A DNA stretch of 64,000 nt, taken from NCBI RefSeq assembly GCF_001632745.1, contig NZ_LQRT01000013.1:62001-126000 (forward strand), given 5' to 3'. A program made the position numbers and the translations under genes. The notes under the pieces are model-generated. The model did not search any database. It was not told where the DNA came from and saw only the letters and a program-made list of their open reading frames with translations. Below, in pieces: positions 56,040 through 64,000 of the stretch. This stretch comes from Aquimarina aggregata. Lineage in GTDB: Bacteria > Bacteroidota > Bacteroidia > Flavobacteriales > Flavobacteriaceae. Each line of letters opens with the position of its first letter. Position 1 is the stretch's first letter.

Positions 56040-56876
56040 ATGAGCACTAAAGAGCCGTCCAAGAATACATTAAAAACCGTATGGCGTTCATTTGCTAGTA
56101 GTTCTGTATGGCGTTGGTTTCAGAAAGCAATTATATTGATTATTTTCTCGTTAGTCGCAAATCATTTAGCAGCGAGTGATAATTTTCTTGATAGTGCAAC
56201 GTATAGATTTCCTACTGTAGGCTTTCTTTTTACTATTGTTTTTTTTATTGTCGTGGGAATCATTGCAGAACTTAATTTTAAATTTTATAAGAAAAAGTAC
56301 TTCTCTAAGAAAGTAGAAATTGCTACTATCATAAGGTTTATGGCTTCAACTTTAGGATACTTTACAATAATCTATATTCCTGTAAATATTATTTTAGAGA
56401 TAGTTTTAGATGGGGAAATACAGTTCTATTATACATTAATTGGTTTAGTAATTTCGTTATTAATATGTTTTATTCTCATAGGTCTATTGTATGCTAAAGA
56501 TCTACATAATTTATATAAGGTATCTATAAAAGATGCTGAAATTATTATTGACAGCGGTGCGAAAGTAACAAAGCTTACTTACGAAAATATTGCATGTTTT
56601 TATAGCGCAAACAAAATTGTATATACGGTTCAAAATAATGGCACCACAATTAACACCGATTTTACATTAAATGAACTCGAAGAAACTATAAACGATCAAT
56701 TATTTTTTAGGGCCAATCGGCAAATTATAATCCACAAAGATACCGTAGACCTAATTGAAAAAATTGAAAATGGCAAGTTGCGTATTCAGTTAAAATCTTT
56801 CATTAAAAACGATGCAATTTCAGAAATCAACATCAGTCGTTACAAACGAAAAGCATTTATGGATTGGTTTCAATAA
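56040..56876 (+). CDS. Membrane-anchored LytTR family transcription regulator
   Basis: A 278-residue protein with four membrane helices in the first ~165 residues (AIILIIFSLVANHL, FLFTIVFFIVVGIIAEL, TLGYFTIIYIPVNIILEIVL, LIGLVISLLICFILIGLLY) and a C-terminal LytTR domain from about residue 180 (KLTYENIACFYSANKIVYTV, FRANRQIIIHKDTVDLIEKIENGKLRI). Membrane sensing with direct DNA binding is inferred, without a separate kinase. The adjacent CPBP protease gene has a 21-bp-phased repeat in its promoter region that fits a LytTR site. Confidence 0.9.
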   Translation: MSTKEPSKNTLKTVWRSFASSSVWRWFQKAIILIIFSLVANHLAASDNFLDSATYRFPTVGFLFTIVFFIVVGIIAELNFKFYKKKYFSKKVEIATIIRFMASTLGYFTIIYIPVNIILEIVLDGEIQFYYTLIGLVISLLICFILIGLLYAKDLHNLYKVSIKDAEIIIDSGAKVTKLTYENIACFYSANKIVYTVQNNGTTINTDFTLNELEETINDQLFFRANRQIIIHKDTVDLIEKIENGKLRIQLKSFIKNDAISEINISRYKRKAFMDWFQ

Positions 56877-56893
56877 AAGATTCTAAAAAGTAC

Positions 56894-56928
56894 CGACTAT
56901 TCAGTTATAAATTACGACCCTTCAGTAA
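56894..56928 (+). promoter_or_regulatory. Candidate LytTR binding site upstream of the CPBP gene
   Basis: CGACTATTCAGT and CGACCCTTCAGT are direct repeats; the TTCAGT parts (56900-56905 and 56921-56926) are exactly 21 bases apart, two turns of the helix. LytTR dimers bind two direct repeats of about 9 bases spaced in this way. It is 18 bases after the LytTR gene and 73 bases before the CPBP start. Confidence 0.5.
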
Positions 56929-57000
56929 AAACATAAGTATTTAAAGGGGTTTTCAGAGATTTTGTTCATTATTTCGTCTAGAATTTAAAATCAAAAAACA

Positions 57001-57663
57001 ATGAATAAAATCACCTTACGACAAATATTAATTCCTTTAATTACATTTACAATCATCTGCTTTTTATGGTTTGGACCAATTTATTTAAGTTTCTTTACAA
57101 ATATTATTGCTTCGATAGTAATCATTATAGCAAATTATATAGAATACAAAAGAAAAGCATTTTCAGAACTTGGGTTTCAACGGGAAAAATTCACAACCAA
57201 AAACATTCTCGTACTTGCTCCATTAGTTGCACTGGGGCTCTTTATTTTTTATGCCTTTTTATTGGTACCTGTAATTACTAAACTCACTGGAGTTCCTATA
57301 GATTATTCAAGTTTTGATGAATTAAAAGGAAATCTTCCTACCTTATTATTTACTTTATTAATAGTATGGGCCACTTCAGGGTTCGGAGAAGAGATAATTT
57401 TTCGCGGTTATTTTATGCGACAATTTGTAAAATTCTTTGGAGAAAGCAAAATTAGTATCGTAATTAATATTATTCTAGTTACTGGTTTTTTTGGCTTCAT
57501 GCACGGTCAACAAGGTATTACAGGACAACTTGTTACTTGGATTACCGGAGCACTTATAGCTCTGATATTCTACTTACGCAAATATGATTTGTGGTTTGTT
57601 ATTGCGGTACACGGTTTTTTTAACACCATAGCTTTAATTTGTATCTACTTTGATTTGGTGTAA
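57001..57663 (+). CDS. CPBP family intramembrane metalloprotease
   Basis: A 220-residue membrane protein with about six to eight helices. The CPBP motifs are intact: EE at residues 130-131 and Arg135 (GFGEEIIFRGYF), His168 (FGFMHGQQ) and His204 with Asn208 (AVHGFFNTI). The family includes CAAX prenyl proteases and bacteriocin-immunity proteins; in bacteria without prenylated substrates the target is often unknown. It is next to the LytTR regulator, whose putative site is in its promoter region, so it may be the main target of that regulator. Confidence 0.92.
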   Translation: MNKITLRQILIPLITFTIICFLWFGPIYLSFFTNIIASIVIIIANYIEYKRKAFSELGFQREKFTTKNILVLAPLVALGLFIFYAFLLVPVITKLTGVPIDYSSFDELKGNLPTLLFTLLIVWATSGFGEEIIFRGYFMRQFVKFFGESKISIVINIILVTGFFGFMHGQQGITGQLVTWITGALIALIFYLRKYDLWFVIAVHGFFNTIALICIYFDLV

Positions 57664-57712
57664 CGATAACTAGAAACATCGCTAATTTTAAAAATTAAGT
57701 TATTTTAAATTA

Positions 57713-57866
57713 ACGTGAGTACAACAACAGCTATAATTCATGTCGGTGGAATTTCTTAAACAGAAATTCCTATCTTGTTGTGGTGGTTTGGTTTTCTCAG
57801 AATGTCCTAAAAGAGTACATCACAACTAGGCCATAGTCGAACCGTTGTATGCCATTTAACTCACTA
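57713..57866 (+). repeat. Palindromic repeat of a related but distinct type, copy R8
   Basis: Outer arms GTGAGT / ACTCAC (57715-57720, 57859-57864) and ACAAC / GTTGT pair, and an inner perfect 8-bp stem GGAATTTC, seven bases, GAAATTCC (57748-57770) is present. The sequence is unlike R1-R7 but the size, symmetry and place (between stop and start of neighbouring genes) are the same. The GNAT gene starts 9 bases after it. Confidence 0.6.
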
Positions 57867-57875
57867 TAAAGGATA

Positions 57876-58319
57876 ATGAAAATAATACGAACAAATTCTC
57901 AAAATCCAGAATTTAAAAGACTTGTACAATTACTAAATCTAGACCTCGCAGGAAGAGATGGTAAGGCTCATCCTTTGTCTCAATTTAATGACATCTCCAA
58001 TTTAAATTATGTTGTTTTGGCATTAAAAGAGGACAAAGCAATTGGTTGCGGAGCAATCTCTGAATACAATTATAATTCTATGGAGATTAAAAGAATGTAT
58101 GTATCGCCAGAAACAAGAGGTCAAAGAGTTGGAGAAAAAGTTTTATCCGAATTAGAAAACTGGTCTAAGGAATTAGGATATTCCAGATGTGTACTTTTTA
58201 TGGGGTCAAAACAACCCGAGGCTGGTAAACTTTATCAAAGAAACAATTACAATTTTATAGAGAAATACGGTATACTAAAGGATATTCCTGATAGCTTATG
58301 CCTTGCAAAAGATTTATAA
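57876..58319 (+). CDS. GNAT family N-acetyltransferase
   Basis: A 147-residue acetyltransferase. The acetyl-CoA pyrophosphate loop is RGQRVGEK in the segment MEIKRMYVSPETRGQRVGEKVLSELENW, and the C-terminal YQRNNYNFIEKYG is also typical. It transfers an acetyl group to an amine of a small molecule or protein; substrate not visible. It has palindrome R8 immediately before it and possible fragments of another after it, which fits a mobile accessory gene. Confidence 0.93.
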   Translation: MKIIRTNSQNPEFKRLVQLLNLDLAGRDGKAHPLSQFNDISNLNYVVLALKEDKAIGCGAISEYNYNSMEIKRMYVSPETRGQRVGEKVLSELENWSKELGYSRCVLFMGSKQPEAGKLYQRNNYNFIEKYGILKDIPDSLCLAKDL

Positions 58320-58657
58320 ATTAAAACGAATGTACAACGACCAATAAAATTAATTACTACAAGCATAATAACAAAAAAACTAGCGGATTTTTATTTAACA
58401 TACATTAGTTAAATTCATTGTTTAAAACACGTAACTAATTACATCAATTATGAATTAAGTTTGAAAAATTAATGTTGTAACTATCCATTTTTCCAAATCA
58501 AATAAGCAGATCGTTGTTTAAAGAGAAGTTGCTTTACATATTTAAAGTAACCAATACGGTTAATCCAAACACTAAATCGCAATTTAAAACAAGATTTTGT
58601 CATAGTAATTCGTTATTTTAGTGTCAAACATCTTTTTTAACCCTAAAGACATCTACT
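58320..58657. other. 338-bp gap between the GNAT and AsmA-like genes
   Basis: It begins with GAATGTACAACGACC, which resembles the left arm of R8 (GAGTACAACAAC), so a decayed repeat may start here. The rest is AT-rich with no reading frame I can support. It should contain the promoter of the AsmA-like gene. Confidence 0.4.
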
Positions 58658-61600
58658 TTGAAGATTAAAAAATTCTGGAAACGAATTTTATTAGCCCTAA
58701 TCTTAGTTCCAATTTTAGTAGTAGGAGGACTAATGTTATATATTCAGAATAATCAATCTGAAATTATAAAAGACGAGATCGCTAAACTTAATAAAGAACA
58801 CAAAGGCCTTATTAGCGTGGGTAAAAGTGAATTATCACTTTTTAGTAACTTTCCATATATCTCTATAAAAGTATACGATGTAAAAATTTTGGAAACCAAA
58901 GAAGACAATGCACCCATAATAATGGATGTAAAAGATATATATATAGGCTTTAACCTATGGGATATGGTGAAAGGAAACTATGATATTCAGTCTTTAATAG
59001 TAGAAGAAGGTGTTTTTAATATTGTGATTCATGAAAATAATACTACGAATATACAAAACTCCTTAGCAAGCACTTCTGAAACGGAAACACCTTCTACTAA
59101 TATTCATCTAAAAAAAATACGATTTAAAAGTCTAGACATTCATACATTAGATGAAGCTACCAATACAGATGTCGAAAAATACATGTACGCCGGTACGGGT
59201 GGTTTTAGTCAAAAGGATAGCATTATTGCTGGGCATGTTGACACTCATTTTGAGTTAAATGTAATCAAAGACGGAGATACAACTTTCATTCATGATAAAC
59301 ATTTTGAAGTACATACAGACCTAATATTTAATGAATACACAGGCATTCTCGACATACAACCTTCTAGTATTGTTATGGAAAATGGCGATTTTGAATTAGA
59401 AGGCTCGATAGATACAAAAAATGATGTAGATCTTGATCTAGCTATAAAAGGAACGAAGCCCAATTTTGATATGTTGATCGCTTTTGCTCCCACAGATGTC
59501 ATACCAGTATTAGAAAAATACAGAAATGCTGGTGAAATCTATTTTAATGCTAATATCAAAGGTCCTGCCAACAAAGGAAACAGACCTTTTATCAAAGCCA
59601 ATTTTGGAGCAGGAAAAGCCTTTTTAGAAAATACCAAAAAAGCAAAAAAGATTGATCATATGGGCTTTAATGGTCATTTTACGAATGGGAAAAATAGAGA
59701 TGCAAGTACCATGGAGTTTTCGCTAACCGATATGACAGCGTCTTTGGAAAAAGGAGAGTTTACAGGTTCTATTTTTGTGAAGAATTTTGAATCCCCAGAA
59801 GTAAATATGCAAATAAACTCGAATTTTAATCTCGATTTTATTACAGAATTTTTTGAACTAGAGCAAGTACAGGACGCTACTGGAGAAGTTTCGTTGAAAA
59901 TGAATTTTCATGATATTATAGATATTGACAATCCCGAAAAAGCATTAGAAAAACTCAATCAGGCATACTTTACAGAATTGATTGTAAAAGATTTAAGTTT
60001 AGTTGCCCAAGAACTTCCTGCTCCATTACATGATTTAAATGTACATTTGGTAATGAATGGTAAGGAAGCAACTCTAAACAAGTTCGAAATGCTGATGGGA
60101 GATTCTGATTTATCAATACAAGGTTTTCTTTCGGACTTACCTGCGATTTTACACCATACAAACATCCCAATAGATGTACATTTAGATATTGCCTCTAAGC
60201 ACCTAGATATTGCCCAGCTAACAAGCTTTTCACAACAGGACACAACCCAAACTCGGTTCGATGAACAAATAAAGGATCTAAGTCTAGGTCTTTCTTTTAA
60301 AGCTTCTGCAAAAGATTTCACAGAATCTGAGTATTTACCAAAAGGCGAATTTTTTATTGATAGCTTATATGCAGATTTGAAGTATTATCCGCATAAGTTA
60401 CATGATTTTCATGCCGATGTCTTAATCGATAACAAAGACTTAAAAGTAATAGATTTTACAGGCTATATAGATGATAGTGATTTTCATTTTGACGCTCTAA
60501 TACATGATTACGCCTTTTGGATGAAACCTCAACTTAAAGGAGATGTAGATTTAGATATCAATCTCACTTCTAAAAAGCTAAGATTAGAAGATGTTTTTTC
60601 GTACAAGGGAGAAAACTATGTTCCAGAAGAGTATAGACATGAAGAATTTGACGATTTGGCATTGCATATTGCCACTAGTATGCATTATAAAGATTCTGCG
60701 TTACATTCTATCGATCTTACTTTAGACAAGTTAGATACAAAAATGAAATTGCATCCACTACGTTTTGATAATTTTAGAGGAAACATATATTACGAAGAGG
60801 AACACTTAATGATAAAAGACTTTCATGGTGAAATAGGAACGACCAATTTTAGTTTCGATTTGAACTATTATTTGGGGAAAGATTCGCAAATAAAGAAAAG
60901 AGATAATTACCTCGATTTAAAAGCAAATTATATTGACTTTGATGCGCTTTTTAAATTCGACTTAGGTTCATCAAAACCAACAGAAGCTGTAACTTCAAAA
61001 ACCGAAGATGTAAAAGAACATGCAGATGCTTTTAATTTATATGAGTTACCATTTACCGATATGCAATTTAAGGCAGATATTGCTCACTTTATTTATCACA
61101 GAATAGATCTTCAAAATATCAAAGCCGATTTAAGAACAACACCTAACCATTACATTTATATAGATACATTAAACATGGATGCTGCAGGAGGAAATATTCG
61201 ATTGAGTGGGTATTTTAATGGTAGCGATCCAAAACATATCTATATGCAGCCGGATTTGGTTATGAATAATGTTGATTTGGATAAACTGCTATTTAAATTC
61301 GAAAATTTTGGACAAGATCATCTTGTTTCAGAAAATTTACAAGGAAAACTCACCTCTAGAATTAAAGGAAAAATTAGAGTATACCCCGATATGGTTCCTG
61401 ATCTAGATCAATCTACTCTAGAAATGGACGTAAAAGTATTAAATGGAAGATTAAAAAATTATGATCCAATGTTAGCACTTTCGGATTACATGGGAGATAA
61501 AAACCTGCAAAATATTCGGTTTGATACGTTACAAAATAGCTTAGCAATAAAGAAAGGAAAAATCAATATCCCTTCTATGAGGATCGAATCTACTTTGGGA

Positions 61601-61849
61601 CATATAGAACTATCAGGAACTCATGATAGTAATCAAAATATAGATTATTATTTACGCATTCCTTGGAAAACCGTAAGAAAAGCTGCTTGGCAAAAATTAT
61701 TTGGAAATAAAAAAGATACTATCATTAGCAAGGAACAAGAAAATGAAATTATAGAAATAGATCCTAACAAAAAAATAAAATATCTCAATCTAAAGATAAA
61801 AGGTAGTATCGATGATTATAAGGTTTCATTGAGCAAGAAAAAAGATTAG
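58658..61849 (+). CDS. AsmA-like C-terminal region protein (large envelope protein)
   Basis: A 1063-residue protein with one N-terminal membrane helix (ILLALILVPILVVGGLMLYI) and a long beta-rich body of the AsmA/TamB-like type, ending in a highly conserved C-terminal part (GTHDSNQNIDYYLRIPWKTVRKAAWQKLFG). Start is TTG at 58658, because the helix-encoding segment begins just after it and the next Met is inside the helix. Such proteins are thought to help move lipids or outer-membrane parts across the periplasm. It is much larger than its cassette-like neighbours and may be a resident gene. Repeat R9 follows it. Confidence 0.85.
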   Translation: MKIKKFWKRILLALILVPILVVGGLMLYIQNNQSEIIKDEIAKLNKEHKGLISVGKSELSLFSNFPYISIKVYDVKILETKEDNAPIIMDVKDIYIGFNLWDMVKGNYDIQSLIVEEGVFNIVIHENNTTNIQNSLASTSETETPSTNIHLKKIRFKSLDIHTLDEATNTDVEKYMYAGTGGFSQKDSIIAGHVDTHFELNVIKDGDTTFIHDKHFEVHTDLIFNEYTGILDIQPSSIVMENGDFELEGSIDTKNDVDLDLAIKGTKPNFDMLIAFAPTDVIPVLEKYRNAGEIYFNANIKGPANKGNRPFIKANFGAGKAFLENTKKAKKIDHMGFNGHFTNGKNRDASTMEFSLTDMTASLEKGEFTGSIFVKNFESPEVNMQINSNFNLDFITEFFELEQVQDATGEVSLKMNFHDIIDIDNPEKALEKLNQAYFTELIVKDLSLVAQELPAPLHDLNVHLVMNGKEATLNKFEMLMGDSDLSIQGFLSDLPAILHHTNIPIDVHLDIASKHLDIAQLTSFSQQDTTQTRFDEQIKDLSLGLSFKASAKDFTESEYLPKGEFFIDSLYADLKYYPHKLHDFHADVLIDNKDLKVIDFTGYIDDSDFHFDALIHDYAFWMKPQLKGDVDLDINLTSKKLRLEDVFSYKGENYVPEEYRHEEFDDLALHIATSMHYKDSALHSIDLTLDKLDTKMKLHPLRFDNFRGNIYYEEEHLMIKDFHGEIGTTNFSFDLNYYLGKDSQIKKRDNYLDLKANYIDFDALFKFDLGSSKPTEAVTSKTEDVKEHADAFNLYELPFTDMQFKADIAHFIYHRIDLQNIKADLRTTPNHYIYIDTLNMDAAGGNIRLSGYFNGSDPKHIYMQPDLVMNNVDLDKLLFKFENFGQDHLVSENLQGKLTSRIKGKIRVYPDMVPDLDQSTLEMDVKVLNGRLKNYDPMLALSDYMGDKNLQNIRFDTLQNSLAIKKGKINIPSMRIESTLGHIELSGTHDSNQNIDYYLRIPWKTVRKAAWQKLFGNKKDTIISKEQENEIIEIDPNKKIKYLNLKIKGSIDDYKVSLSKKKD

Positions 61850-61878
61850 ATGTAATGATGAATAAGTGAAATTACCAT

Positions 61879-62032
61879 TGCTAACACTTTATATGTGATC
61901 ATAGCAATTCCGTGTTTAATCAAATAGTTGTTTTATTTTTGGTAAGCCGTAATCCCCACAAAAAGTAAAAATTAGCAATCAACTCTGAGAAAATATTAAT
62001 TTGTTCTGACTAGAATCCGTACATCATGTTTT
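61879..62032 (+). repeat. Palindromic cassette-type repeat, copy R9
   Basis: Starts TGCTAACACTTTATATGTGA, then TCATAGCAATT, AATCAAATAGTTG and ATTTTTGGTAAGC, matching the left halves of R1, R2, R6 and R7. The right half is less conserved and ends CCGTACATCATGTTTT. It begins 29 bases after the AsmA-like stop and ends about 100 bases before the next gene. Confidence 0.65.
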
Positions 62033-62130
62033 AAAAAAATTGAAGATAGAAAAATCGGATTAAAAGAAATATTACAATTGACTTGTAAAAGATCATAGTT
62101 CTTATAACCCCCCATTAATTATGCTTTAAG

Positions 62131-62736
62131 ATGAATGTTTTAATTATATATTGTCACCCAAGTAAAAAATCTTACACGCATCAAATTCTACAACAATTAA
62201 AAAAGGTTTTGAAAAACGAAAGTATAAAATTCGAAATTTCGGATTTGTATGAAATGAACTTTCAAACAGAAATGACAGAACAGGAGTATATGCGAGAAGG
62301 ACTTCTTAATTTGGATTTACCCATCCCTGAAGATGTACAAAAAGAACAAGAAAAAATTGAAAATGCTGATTGTATAATTTTCTTATATCCCGTGTGGTGG
62401 AGTGATTGCCCGGCCAAATTAAAAGGTTGGTTTGATAGAGTTTATACAGTTGGATATGCTTACGGGTATGACAAAGCCGAAAAAGAAAATAAAAAAATGA
62501 AAACTGTTAAATATGGTATTTCTTTATGTACTGCGGGGCATCCAAATATGTTTTTAGACGAAATCGGAATCGCTGAAAGCATGAGGAATATTATGATTGA
62601 TGACAGATTAGGGCAACGATTCAGTAATAAAGAGCTAATAATTTTAGGTGGAACTTTGGATAGAAAAAAAGTAGAGAAAGACCACTCTAAAATTGTTAAA
62701 AGCATTCCTAAACGTATAAAAAAATACTGTGCCTAA
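62131..62736 (+). CDS. NAD(P)H-dependent oxidoreductase, flavodoxin-like fold
   Basis: A 201-residue FMN/FAD enzyme of the quinone reductase family (YwrO/KefF/NQO1 type): MNVLIIYCHPSKKSYTHQIL opens the flavodoxin-like fold with the phosphate-binding loop, and LYPVWWSDCPAKLKGWFDRVYTVGYAY is the isoalloxazine-contact segment. It probably reduces quinones or electrophiles by two electrons with NAD(P)H. Placed just after palindrome R9. Confidence 0.92.
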   Translation: MNVLIIYCHPSKKSYTHQILQQLKKVLKNESIKFEISDLYEMNFQTEMTEQEYMREGLLNLDLPIPEDVQKEQEKIENADCIIFLYPVWWSDCPAKLKGWFDRVYTVGYAYGYDKAEKENKKMKTVKYGISLCTAGHPNMFLDEIGIAESMRNIMIDDRLGQRFSNKELIILGGTLDRKKVEKDHSKIVKSIPKRIKKYCA

Positions 62737-63251
62737 AAACATAAATTGATGAATAACAACAAATGATTATTACCTACTGAAATACCATAATTAATTTTTA
62801 ATATAAAATCACTAGAATAAAGAAAAGGCAATTGTCATTCAATTAACAGGCACATCCGAATAACTACACTATGGTGTAAAATGTACAATACCTTTTTTTA
62901 GATCTATCTCCCCTCTCCTAGTCTATTTTTACCAACAAATCCTTTTGAATATTCATAAACACCCTTAAATACCACAATATGTTCTAAACTTTATGTTTAG
63001 GTATTTCTTCAGGGTCTATAAGCATACTATTTTCACGTTCATATATAAAATTGATATAGATCAATTTTACTTCTTGATAGAAGTCAAGCTTTTTTCTTAG
63101 CACAGGTCATATTAATCTCATCATATATGACGCAACTTTGTAATGTAAATAATTGATAAATCTAGTGTACGGTTTATTTGACTATTAGTTATATAAAACT
63201 AAAGCCTAATCTTTAAAAAAATAAAATAAAACCAAAATAAATAATATCCTC
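62737..63251. other. 515-bp intergenic region with several hairpins upstream of the ZIP gene
   Basis: No coding sequence seen. Hairpins: CTAAAC-TTTAT-GTTTAG (62984-63000), AAAATTGAT-ATAG-ATCAATTTT (63047-63068) and ACTTCT-TGAT-AGAAGT (about 63068-63084, followed by CAAGCTTTTTTC). They might be a terminator or a regulatory RNA leader for the metal transporter; I see no known riboswitch. Confidence 0.4.
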
Positions 63252-63926
63252 ATGAATAAGTATTTACTCCCAGTTATAGCCATTGTTGTTGGTGTTATTA
63301 TTGCTTTTATTACCAAAAAGCAAAAATCAATAGGCACTAAACTCTTATTAGCATTTAGTGGTGCATTTCTATTAGCATTAGCACTTTTTGATCTATTGCC
63401 AGAAGTATATCATCATTTAGACGGCAAGCAAACCGGACTTTTTATAATGTGCGGTATCTTATTGCAAATTGTTTTAGAATTTTTCTCTAAGGGTGTCGAG
63501 CATGGTCATGAACATATACAAAAAGAAGGTAAAGAGTTTCCGTGGGTACTATTTATAAGTCTTTGCATTCATAGTTTTTTAGAAGGGTTTCCTATTCATC
63601 AACACAATGATATGGTGTATGGCATACTGATTCATAAAATTCCGATAGCAGCCTTAATAACTACATTTTTACTTCAATCTAGTTATAATAAAACTCAAAT
63701 TATTGGATTCTTGGTAGTATTTGCTGTAATGACACCTCTAGGTACTTACATATCAAATAATACAGTCTTAGCTACCGAACATATTGATATTGTTAATGCG
63801 ATAGTCATCGGTATCTTTTTACATATTGCTACAACTATTCTATTTGAAACTAGTGAAGGCCATAAATTTAATTTATCCAAGCTGGTAGTGGTATGTTTGG
63901 GTATTTCGATTGCTCATTTTATCTAA
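63252..63926 (+). CDS. ZIP family metal transporter
   Basis: A 224-residue membrane protein with about seven or eight helices. The ZIP metal-binding motifs are HSFLEG (residues 107-112) in helix IV and HKIPIA (128-133) in helix V, and a His-rich loop EHGHEHIQKEG (about 83-93) precedes them. ZIP carriers bring zinc, iron or other divalent ions into the cytoplasm. The 515-bp upstream region with hairpins may control it by metal supply. Confidence 0.93.
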   Translation: MNKYLLPVIAIVVGVIIAFITKKQKSIGTKLLLAFSGAFLLALALFDLLPEVYHHLDGKQTGLFIMCGILLQIVLEFFSKGVEHGHEHIQKEGKEFPWVLFISLCIHSFLEGFPIHQHNDMVYGILIHKIPIAALITTFLLQSSYNKTQIIGFLVVFAVMTPLGTYISNNTVLATEHIDIVNAIVIGIFLHIATTILFETSEGHKFNLSKLVVVCLGISIAHFI

Positions 63927-64000
63927 ATATTCCAAAAAAAAGAATCAAGACAAATGTAGTAAGAGCTCTGGATTAACTTTAGAAAACCATTTTCCAAGAA

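Noticed and set aside
57664-57712. tRNA or small RNA gene in the gaps of the 52-62 kb region
   Set aside because: I looked for cloverleaf-like sequence and CCA ends in this and the other gaps and saw none; the symmetry found is explained by the palindromic repeats.
52077-62736. Insertion sequences or a transposon carrying these genes
   Set aside because: No transposase, no paired terminal repeats around the whole region and no target-site duplication could be seen.

Overview
The window reads as chromosomal DNA from a marine-type member of the Flavobacteriaceae (Bacteroidota); Aquimarina or a close relative is my guess, not a proven assignment. The evidence is AT-rich sequence, type IX secretion (T9SS) sorting domains of both kinds, Bacteroidota -7 promoter elements (TAnnTTTG), a bacillithiol gene (bshC), SPFH/Arc and propeller-kinase loci typical of the group, and many small families (DUF6438, DUF922, DUF1456, DUF3820) common there. 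I found no rRNA, tRNA, CRISPR array, transposase or integrase.

Layout. 0-4 kb: the end of a T9SS type B surface protein, then two lipoproteins. 4-7.5 kb: a uvrB / adenine-adenosine deaminase / tautomerase operon. 7.5-13 kb (minus strand): a two-component locus made of a giant propeller sensor kinase and a receiver-kinase. 13-15.5 kb: stress and membrane genes (SPFH, small Hsp with a sigma-54-type promoter, TerB-like). 15.8-17.5 kb: a small accessory island with palindromic repeats, bounded by 35-bp direct repeats. 17.5-33 kb: mostly housekeeping (methyltransferase/aldo-keto reductase pair, sucC, lysA, amidohydrolase, LysM protein, guaA). 33.7-45.4 kb: a surface-protein locus with four tandem mosaic paralogues rich in GIGT modules, a 1172-residue T9SS type A protein and a TPR-membrane-HTH regulator. 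45-52 kb: bshC and two large metallopeptidases. 52-62.7 kb: ten genes, all on the plus strand, many separated by related imperfect palindromes. The window ends with a ZIP metal transporter.

The most interesting feature is the palindromic repeat family at 52-62 kb, also found at 16-17.5 kb. Each copy starts at or just before the stop codon of one small accessory gene and ends shortly before the start codon of the next. Several copies share the end TATATTWAACGTT. Two unrelated proteins end in almost the same residues because the repeat supplies their last codons and stop. This is the organisation of a gene-cassette array, but the ends do not match the canonical integron attC core and no recombinase is present in the window.

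Other signals worth attention are a correctly spaced sigma-54 -24/-12 element with TGACA palindromes upstream of the small heat shock gene; a 21-bp-phased direct repeat between a LytTR regulator and a CPBP protease gene; a perfect 12-bp inverted repeat at the promoter of the two-component operon; and a 128-nt block of identity between two of the tandem surface paralogues.
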